Shown: positions 50,545 through 56,656 of the stretch, one piece after another
How positions within the stretch are numbered: the stretch's first letter is position 1
How the letters are laid out: every line of letters begins with the position of its first letter
From: RGIG3002 sp045546775
GTDB taxonomy: Bacteria > Bacillota > Clostridia > Lachnospirales > Lachnospiraceae
Length of the DNA: 56,656 bases
Assembly: GCA_045546775.1 (NCBI GenBank)
Contig: JAZQDM010000059.1
Span: 1 to 56,656 of the forward strand
Direction of reading: 5' to 3'
Program-made: the position numbers and the translations under genes
Notes under the pieces: model-generated
Told to the model about the DNA's origin: nothing
Database searches by the model: none
Seen by the model: the letters and a program-made list of their open reading frames with translations, nothing else

Positions 50545-51735
50545 TTAGTGGTGGAATAAACGAATTCCGGTAAATGCCATAACCATGTCATATTTGTTAC
50601 AGCATTCGATTACTAAATCATCTCTCACAGAGCCACCCGGCTGTGCAATGTATTTTACACCGCTCTTATGCGCTCTTTCGATGTTGTCAGAGAACGGGAA
50701 AAATGCATCAGAACCAAGTGTTACATCCTGCATTTTATCAAGCCATGCTCTCTTTTCTTCTCTTGTAAATACAGGCGGTTTTACTTTGAAAATGCCTTCC
50801 CAAGCACCGTCTGCCAAAACGTCCATATACTCCTCACCGATGTACACGTCAATTGCGTTGTCGCGGTTTGCGCGTCCAAGTCCGTCTACAAACTGCAAAT
50901 CAAGTACTTGCGGTGCCTGGCGTAAAAACCAGTTGTCTGCTTTGGAACCTGCAAGACGGGTACAATGTACACGTGACTGCTGTCCCGCACCGATACCGAT
51001 TGCCTGTCCGTCTTTTACAAAACAAACAGAGTTAGACTGTGTATATTTGAGTGTAATCAAAGAAATCTTCATATCAATCAATGCAGATTCCGGAATGTCT
51101 TTGTTCTCTGTCACTACGTTGGATAACAAGTCGCCGTTGATATCAAGCTCGTTTCTTCCCTGCTCGAAAGTGATGCCATAAACTTGTTTTTTCTCCAATT
51201 CTGCCGGCACATAATTTTCATCAATCTGAATTACATTGTAGTTGCCGTTTTTCTTTTCTTTCAAAATTGCCATTGCTTCGTCTGTGAATCCCGGAGCGAT
51301 AACACCATCGGACACTTCTCTTTTGATTAATTTTGCAGTGCATGCATCACAAACATCAGAAAGTGCAATAAAGTCACCGAAAGAAGACATTCTGTCCGCA
51401 CCTCTTGCTCTTGCGTACGCGCATGCAAGCGGAGACAATTCACCCAAATCATCTACCCAGTAAATCTTTGCAAGCGTTTCAGAAAGCGGAAGGCCTACTG
51501 CTGCGCCTGCCGGTGAAACGTGTTTAAAAGAAGTTGCTGCCGGAAGTCCGGTTGCTTCTTTCAACTCTTTTACAAGCTGCCAGCCGTTGAATGCATCCAA
51601 AAAGTTAATATAACCCGGTTTGCCGTTTAATACCTGCACCGGTAAGTCGCTGCCGTCTTCCATAAAAATGCGGGACGGTTTCTGATTCGGGTTACATCCA
51701 TATTTCAATTCGATTTCGTTCATTGTTATTACCAT
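50545..51735 (-). CDS. Stand-alone AICAR formyltransferase
   Basis: This enzyme moves a formyl group from 10-formyl-THF to AICAR, the ninth step of IMP synthesis. The 396-residue protein matches only the transformylase half of PurH: KYGCNPNQKPSR, ATSFKHVSPAGAAVG, SFGDFIALSD, KYTQSNSVCF and GAGQQSRVHCTRLAGSK. The IMP cyclohydrolase (MGS-like) domain of PurH is absent; a PurO-type cyclohydrolase gene lies 12 nt upstream and would supply it. The start is ATG at 51735 or 51723. Confidence 0.92.
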   Translation of the reverse strand: MVITMNEIELKYGCNPNQKPSRIFMEDGSDLPVQVLNGKPGYINFLDAFNGWQLVKELKEATGLPAATSFKHVSPAGAAVGLPLSETLAKIYWVDDLGELSPLACAYARARGADRMSSFGDFIALSDVCDACTAKLIKREVSDGVIAPGFTDEAMAILKEKKNGNYNVIQIDENYVPAELEKKQVYGITFEQGRNELDINGDLLSNVVTENKDIPESALIDMKISLITLKYTQSNSVCFVKDGQAIGIGAGQQSRVHCTRLAGSKADNWFLRQAPQVLDLQFVDGLGRANRDNAIDVYIGEEYMDVLADGAWEGIFKVKPPVFTREEKRAWLDKMQDVTLGSDAFFPFSDNIERAHKSGVKYIAQPGGSVRDDLVIECCNKYDMVMAFTGIRLFHH

Positions 51736-51747
51736 TATCCTTTCCGA

Positions 51748-52461
51748 TTATTTATTTTTGTTGATAATTTTTGTTTCATACTCGCCTGTTGCGATATCGA
51801 TATATCTTACAAAAAGGGATACTTTGTTTTCTTCGTTCAAGCTTTCCCAAAGCATATTTGCAAAGCTTTCCATGTCGTTCGGGATAGACACAAGTTTCGG
51901 TTCTCCCTCAAAGCTCGGAAGCGGATTGCCGTCATGCATGTAAGTATGAATAAAACGTCCTTCTCCTGCCTTCGGATTTTCATAAGCGTATGTATAACGG
52001 TTGCAGGATGACGGATCGCCGTTGTTGCTCTTCAAAATAGACATAGCGTAATTGTATGTTCCGTTTTCAATGTGCATCACACCGGAAATACGGGGTGTGT
52101 AGTTTGGTCCGTCCGGCTCAAACTCTCTGCTTCTTAAAGACTGTTCAAAAGTAAGCTGCCTGTCCATTCCTTCGTAAATGGTATCTGTCTGGTCTCCGTT
52201 TGTCACAATTGTTTTATTTCCAAGTACTCTTACCGGAGCATAAATAATCAGACTCGGGTCTTCCAATTTGGACGGGTCAAATGCCTCTGTGCGAATTCCC
52301 TGACCTTCTTCTACAAATACACGGTTTCTGCTGTTAGAGCTTCTTCCCATGATAAAATAAGCAGTAACTGCCTTTGTTCCGTCTTCTGATTTTCCGATTA
52401 CAATTCCTCTGCCCGGATATGCATTATTTTTTAATTCTTGTTCCAGTGACAACATATTCAT
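51748..52461 (-). CDS. purO: IMP cyclohydrolase, PurO type
   Basis: The 237-residue protein fits the archaeal-type IMP cyclohydrolase family (PF07826): YPGRGIVIGKSEDGTKAVTAYFIMGRSSNSRNRVF, GPNYTPRISG and CNRYTYAYENPKAGEGRFIHTY. It closes FAICAR to IMP. It precedes the AICAR formyltransferase by 12 nt, so together the two replace bifunctional PurH. The start MNMLSLEQE is chosen because AAGGAAGG lies upstream; a 23-residue in-frame extension is rejected. Confidence 0.88.
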   Translation of the reverse strand: MNMLSLEQELKNNAYPGRGIVIGKSEDGTKAVTAYFIMGRSSNSRNRVFVEEGQGIRTEAFDPSKLEDPSLIIYAPVRVLGNKTIVTNGDQTDTIYEGMDRQLTFEQSLRSREFEPDGPNYTPRISGVMHIENGTYNYAMSILKSNNGDPSSCNRYTYAYENPKAGEGRFIHTYMHDGNPLPSFEGEPKLVSIPNDMESFANMLWESLNEENKVSLFVRYIDIATGEYETKIINKNK

Positions 52462-52501
52462 TTGTTTAGACCTTCCTTTCTTTGTATCAAAAACATTTTT
52501 C

Positions 52502-52530
52502 ATCTTACACAATATAGCATTATTTTGCAA
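52502..52530 (-). promoter_or_regulatory. Probable promoter of purO
   Basis: On the minus strand TTGCAA (52525-52530), 17 nt and TAAGAT (52502-52507), in the gap between the GGDEF/EAL gene and purO. It suggests that the purine genes can be expressed apart from the signalling gene. Confidence 0.5.
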
Positions 52531-52531
52531 C

Positions 52532-55186
52532 CTAATTTACGCAATACTTTCCTTCAAACTCCAATTTTGTCATCGGTCTTCCGAAATAGTATCCTTGAAT
52601 TAATTTTACATTCATGCCTTTCAAAATCTCATATTGCTCTTTCGTCTCAATACCTTCCGCACAAATCGCAACACCGAGCGTATCCGCTAATTCACTTACC
52701 ATCTTGATGAAAGACTGGGAATAATTGTCCTGTGACAGCTCCCGTACAAAACTTCTATCAACCTTGATGACATCAAACGGAATTTCGCGAATGTGATTTA
52801 AAGAAGAATACCCGGTTCCGAAATCATCCAATGCAATGCGCACACCGAGTTCCTTGATTCCGCCTAAAATCTCCTGCATTCGCTTCATATCGTTAATAGC
52901 CAGACTCTCTGTCACTTCCAATGTGAGATTGCGAGGATTTAATCCTGTTTTTGCAAGTGTGCCGGCAACCACATCCACAATATCCGGTTGCAACAGCTGT
53001 ATAACGGAAAGATTTACATTTACCTTAAAATTGGGATGTCCGCTGTCGTTCCACTTTTTGCAAGATTCACACGCCGTCTCCAACACATAATTTCCGATTG
53101 GATTGATGAGTCCCAAGTACTCCGCCAGCGGAATAAATTCCGATGGTGCAACAAATCCAAGTTCTGCGCTGTTCCAGCGAATCAGTGCCTCTGCTCCGGT
53201 GCACGGATTGTCTTCCTTCGTAACATCCGTGATTGGTTGAAAATACACTTCGAATTCACGGTATCCGTTAGCAGTTGCATCTCGCATATTCTTTTCCATG
53301 TCAAGACGCTTGTTGGACTCCACTGAAAACTCATTGCAATACCGTGCAATACGGTTTTTTCCGCCTTTTTTTGCCTCGTACATGGCAATATCCGCCTTGG
53401 CAAGAAGCGGTTGCACACTGTCGTCATCGTTTGGAAATACGGTAACTCCCATACTCATCGTACAGTAATAATCCGCATTTTTGAGATACCACGGTTTGCT
53501 GAAAATCGCCTTTATTTCATCGATAATTGCCTCCAGATTTCCAAAACTTTCCGGTGGCACAATGATAACAAACTCGTCACCACCCATACGATAACAGTTA
53601 TTCTCTATACCTTGTATCGTCTGCAAATTGTGGGATATTGCCTTGAGCAAAATATCCCCGTACTGATGTCCCAGACCATCGTTAATATGCTTAAAATCGT
53701 CCAAATCCAAATACAAAAGAGCACCCTGCGTCTTCTTTTTCTTGGAATTGTCTATGTACCATGCCAAATCTCTCTCGCAACACATACGATTGTACAAACC
53801 GGTCAAAAAGTCCGTGTATGCCTGTTGCTCAATCTTTTTTTGATAGATTTTACGGTCAGTAATATCATGCAAACAAAACTGTTCCGCTTCGCGTCCGTTA
53901 ATCCACACGATTTTTGTATACAATAATTCGTACCATTGATCCAATTCTTTGTAATAGATTTCGGTACTGTCTTTGTCCCTTCGCTTCGATACCCCCTGCT
54001 CTAAAAAACTGTCAATGGTATTGTTCAAAAGCTCGGTTGCAAAAGTTTCTTTTAAAATTTTATTGGCAAACAACTGCTCTTTTGTTTTTCTGTCCCGCAC
54101 ATAAATCGCGCTGTGAATATTGTCCATAACCGCTTCCATAGACGCGTACGAACTTTCCAAAGACTGCTTATGATTTCTTTTGTGTACAAGATTTTGCACT
54201 AACTTTGCAGAGTCCCGGATAAATTTGATTTCCTCTACCTGCCATCTTTTATCTTCCCGATTATCTACAAAACACAAATACATCATTTTTTCATCCGGTA
54301 CGATAATCGGATACGCGACAATGGCATGGATGTTGTACTCTGCCAGTTCTTCACCGAGTTCGTTATTTTCCAGCGCATCCGCGGAAAGCACAGCCGGCTT
54401 GTCCGGACTCAAAAAAGAAAAAGCTTTCATCTTCCTACTTTTATCAAAAAAAGGAACCACACCTCTTTGTTTCCACTTGCCCACAATATCCATTGTATTG
54501 TCTTCCGTGTTCATGCAGAAAAGATAAGCTCCTCCAATTTGAAGGTGTTCGCCAACCACACGAAGTGCCGTCGTTGTCAAATCTTCCACAGAAGCATCCC
54601 TGTCAAACAAATGTACAATCTTTGTCGTCGCCTCAATCCGTCTGAGTGACTCACTCATTTCACTTTCCGAATGACGGCTGCGCACACTATCCATCTGCGC
54701 ATAAAGAATTGCATTACGACTTCTCAAAATATCCGTACATGCATCCCTCAGCAAATCCAACGACTGATAAAATCTCTGCTCTGAAATTGTAGTGCTCACA
54801 TCTGTAATATAGGTACCGTTTTCGCCTTGAAATGACTCACCTTTCTCTTCCAATACACCATAAATCACCCATGTCATGAAATGCTGCTTGTCCCCATAAA
54901 TGGCAACTGCAGCACACAACATATTGGGATAAACCGTGTTTTCTACGACTTGCTCCTCCAAAGACCCTTGCTTTACACGGTCAATCAATTCCGCTTCCAA
55001 ATCTTTAGAACTATACTGCTGTACAGTTTCTACATCACTTTTGGCACCGCAAAATGTAGTAATTGCATTCCCTTTCTCATTCACTATGTAACCGAATAAA
55101 TTCGTCGCTGTCAAAAAACGCTCGCACAGCTTTTGAACTTGTTCCGGTTTGATCACGTCGGATAATTCTAATCTGCTCCCACCCAT
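52532..55186 (-). CDS. GGDEF-EAL cyclic-di-GMP protein with PocR/GAF/PAS input
   Basis: The 884-residue soluble protein has an N-terminal PocR-like domain (VIKPEQVQKLCERFLTATNLFGYIVNEKGNAIT), a GAF-like domain (about 190-335), a PAS-like segment (350-450), GGDEF (535-539, RMGGDEFVII) and EAL (666-668, GAEALIRW, with EVTESL, DDFGTGYSS and CAEGIET). Both output sites look intact, so it could make and break cyclic-di-GMP. The start is taken at 55186, with AAAGGA 13 nt upstream; a GTG 11 codons earlier is also possible. Neighbours are purine genes. Confidence 0.88.
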   Translation of the reverse strand: MGGSRLELSDVIKPEQVQKLCERFLTATNLFGYIVNEKGNAITTFCGAKSDVETVQQYSSKDLEAELIDRVKQGSLEEQVVENTVYPNMLCAAVAIYGDKQHFMTWVIYGVLEEKGESFQGENGTYITDVSTTISEQRFYQSLDLLRDACTDILRSRNAILYAQMDSVRSRHSESEMSESLRRIEATTKIVHLFDRDASVEDLTTTALRVVGEHLQIGGAYLFCMNTEDNTMDIVGKWKQRGVVPFFDKSRKMKAFSFLSPDKPAVLSADALENNELGEELAEYNIHAIVAYPIIVPDEKMMYLCFVDNREDKRWQVEEIKFIRDSAKLVQNLVHKRNHKQSLESSYASMEAVMDNIHSAIYVRDRKTKEQLFANKILKETFATELLNNTIDSFLEQGVSKRRDKDSTEIYYKELDQWYELLYTKIVWINGREAEQFCLHDITDRKIYQKKIEQQAYTDFLTGLYNRMCCERDLAWYIDNSKKKKTQGALLYLDLDDFKHINDGLGHQYGDILLKAISHNLQTIQGIENNCYRMGGDEFVIIVPPESFGNLEAIIDEIKAIFSKPWYLKNADYYCTMSMGVTVFPNDDDSVQPLLAKADIAMYEAKKGGKNRIARYCNEFSVESNKRLDMEKNMRDATANGYREFEVYFQPITDVTKEDNPCTGAEALIRWNSAELGFVAPSEFIPLAEYLGLINPIGNYVLETACESCKKWNDSGHPNFKVNVNLSVIQLLQPDIVDVVAGTLAKTGLNPRNLTLEVTESLAINDMKRMQEILGGIKELGVRIALDDFGTGYSSLNHIREIPFDVIKVDRSFVRELSQDNYSQSFIKMVSELADTLGVAICAEGIETKEQYEILKGMNVKLIQGYYFGRPMTKLEFEGKYCVN

Positions 55187-55265
55187 CTGACTGTTATATC
55201 CTTTCTCACCAACCGCCACTACCGTGTGACAGTTCTATTTCCCCTTCATCCCTTCATCTGTATTT

Positions 55266-55317
55266 AGGGGTAAAAAAGACGGTATACTATGCTTTATAGC
55301 ATGTTCATACCGTCTTT
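55266..55317 (-). terminator. guaB terminator
   Basis: On the minus strand AAAGACGGTAT...ATACCGTCTTT with an inner ATGCTATAAAGCAT hairpin is followed by TTTTTACC. It lies between guaB and the GGDEF/EAL gene. Confidence 0.85.
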
Positions 55318-55342
55318 CATTTTAAACATATTTTACCATATT

Positions 55343-56656
55343 TTATTCGTCAACGCTATAGTTTGGTGCTTCTTTTGTAATATGAATGTCATGCGGATGA
55401 CTTTCTTTCAAAGATGCTGCAGAAATCTTCACAAAACGTCCATTCTGTTTCAATTCTTCGATTGTCTGTGTTCCGCAGTAACCCATACCTGCGCGCAAAC
55501 CGCCCATCAACTGGAATACAGTATCTTCTACTGTTCCTTTGTAAGCAACACGGCCTTCAACGCCTTCCGGAACAAGTTTCTTTGCGTCAGACTGGAAGTA
55601 ACGGTCTTTGCTTCCGTTTTCCATTGCTGCGATAGAGCCCATTCCACGGTATACTTTGTATTTTCTTCCCTGGAATAATTCGAAGGTTCCCGGGCTTTCG
55701 TCACAACCTGCAAACATGCTACCCATCATACATACGTTACCGCCTGCTGCGATAGCTTTTGTCATATCACCTGAATATTTGATACCGCCGTCTGCGATAA
55801 TAGGAACACCGTATTCTTTTGCTACGGAATAAGCATCCATAATAGCGGAAACCTGCGGCACACCAATACCTGCAACAACACGTGTTGTACAGATAGAACC
55901 AGGTCCGATACCAACTTTTACTGCGTCAGCACCGGCTTCGATTAATGCTTTTGCACCGTCGCCTGTTGCAACGTTACCTGCGATAACCTGAAGGTCCGGA
56001 TAGTTTTCTTTGATCATGCGGATGCAGCGAAGTACGTTTTCGGAATGTCCGTGAGCGGAATCCAATACGATAACGTCTACTTTTGCATCGACAAGTGCTG
56101 CAACACGGTCAAGAACGTTTGCTGTAATACCAACAGCCGCACCACAAAGGAGGCGTCCCTGCTCGTCTTTTGCTGCCAACGGATATTTGATTGTTTTCTC
56201 GATATCTTTGATTGTGATAAGTCCTTTCAAATTAAAATCCTTGTCCACAATCGGAAGTTTTTCTTTTCTTGCTTTGCCTAAAATCTGTTTTGCTTCGTCA
56301 ATTGTAATGCCTTCCTGTGCAGTAATCAGTCCTTCGGAAGTCATACATTCTTTGATTTTCTTTGTATAATCTGTCTCAAATTTAAGGTCACGGTTTGTAA
56401 TAATACCAACCAATTTTTTGCCTTCTGTAATCGGCACACCGGAGATTCTGAATTTGCCCATCAAAGCATCTGCATCAGCCAATGTATGTTCCGGTGATAA
56501 AGAAAACGGATCTGTAATAACGCCATTTTCGGAACGTTTTACTTTATCAACTTCCTCTGCCTGTGCCTCGATTGACATATTTTTATGAATAATACCGATA
56601 CCGCCCTGTCTAGCCATGGCAATTGCCATTCTGTGCTCCGTAACAGTATCCATACC
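55343..56656 (-). CDS. guaB: IMP dehydrogenase, 3' part (start outside window)
   Basis: IMPDH oxidises IMP to XMP, the first committed step to GMP. The visible 437 residues lack about 45 at the N-terminus. They include paired CBS domains (SLSPEHTLADADALMGKFRISGVPI... and SEGLITAQEGITIDEAKQILGKARKEKLPIV), DSAHGHS, GIGPGSICTTRV with the catalytic Cys, the ADGGIKYSGD loop and the flap MGSIAAM...DRYFQ. The gene follows the family closely and ends at a strong terminator. Confidence 0.97.
   Translation of the reverse strand, partial: GMDTVTEHRMAIAMARQGGIGIIHKNMSIEAQAEEVDKVKRSENGVITDPFSLSPEHTLADADALMGKFRISGVPITEGKKLVGIITNRDLKFETDYTKKIKECMTSEGLITAQEGITIDEAKQILGKARKEKLPIVDKDFNLKGLITIKDIEKTIKYPLAAKDEQGRLLCGAAVGITANVLDRVAALVDAKVDVIVLDSAHGHSENVLRCIRMIKENYPDLQVIAGNVATGDGAKALIEAGADAVKVGIGPGSICTTRVVAGIGVPQVSAIMDAYSVAKEYGVPIIADGGIKYSGDMTKAIAAGGNVCMMGSMFAGCDESPGTFELFQGRKYKVYRGMGSIAAMENGSKDRYFQSDAKKLVPEGVEGRVAYKGTVEDTVFQLMGGLRAGMGYCGTQTIEELKQNGRFVKISAASLKESHPHDIHITKEAPNYSVDE

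Noticed and set aside
1..56656. CRISPR arrays, transposases, integrases, tRNA or rRNA genes
   Set aside because: No regularly spaced repeats, no transposase or integrase motifs, and no cloverleaf or rRNA-like stretch were seen on either strand.

Overview
The window is a low-GC Firmicutes chromosome segment and looks like an anaerobic, spore-forming member of the Lachnospiraceae (Clostridia). The evidence is a complete spoIIAA-spoIIAB-sigF operon, an AddAB recombination system, a T-box in front of valS, a TPP riboswitch in front of a ThiT-type transporter, AGGAGG-type ribosome binding sites, and many gene families typical of this group (FapA/DUF342, DUF2225, DUF4097/HAAS/PadR, HPr-like protein, PurO-type IMP cyclohydrolase). 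No phage, insertion sequence, CRISPR array, tRNA or rRNA was recognised. Nearly all genes are on the minus strand.

Layout. 1-2.7 kb: start of a lipoprotein gene, a HAD phosphatase and the early forespore sigma operon. 2.8-10.6 kb: a probable long transcription unit read leftwards, valS - FapA-like - folC - small acidic ORF - zinc-ribbon/TPR membrane protein. It starts at a near-consensus promoter, is controlled by a T-box, and ends at a strong terminator at 2762-2800. Between the T-box terminator and valS lies a roughly 265-bp block of large inverted repeats. 10.7-12.8 kb: a PadR - HAAS - DUF4097 operon with two operator-like palindromes on its promoter. 12.8-13.3 kb: a long intergenic region with a tight DnaA-box cluster. 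13.3-15.6 kb (+): a GH13 amylase-like enzyme and endonuclease IV.

15.6-20.9 kb: a nuclease/helicase of the DinG/Rad3 type, an HPr-like protein without the phosphorylatable histidine, and a DUF4130/radical-SAM DNA repair pair whose promoter carries LexA-like boxes. 21-28.9 kb: asnA, a HAD-CPBP protease fusion, uncharacterised membrane or secreted proteins, a LysM-GH18 spore-type hydrolase, thiT with its riboswitch, an HxlR regulator divergent from a membrane protein, and a 54-residue protein of unknown role. 29-37 kb: addB-addA and a Gfo/Idh/MocA oxidoreductase. 37.4-46.2 kb: NagD-like phosphatase, SGNH lipoprotein with an RpiR regulator, M19 dipeptidase, a large lipoprotein, a TetR-MATE efflux pair and a very acidic anchored protein.

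46.2-56.7 kb: DUF2225, glnS, a DHH phosphoesterase, a stand-alone AICAR formyltransferase, a PurO-like IMP cyclohydrolase, a GGDEF/EAL protein and the 3' part of guaB. IMP formation and the first step from IMP to GMP are therefore encoded close together, next to a predicted cyclic-di-GMP enzyme.

The most interesting signals are the multi-palindrome block upstream of valS, the DnaA-box cluster away from any dnaA gene, the LexA-controlled radical-SAM repair pair, the HAD-CPBP fusion, and several very small genes or leader ORFs. No single new multi-gene system is obvious.
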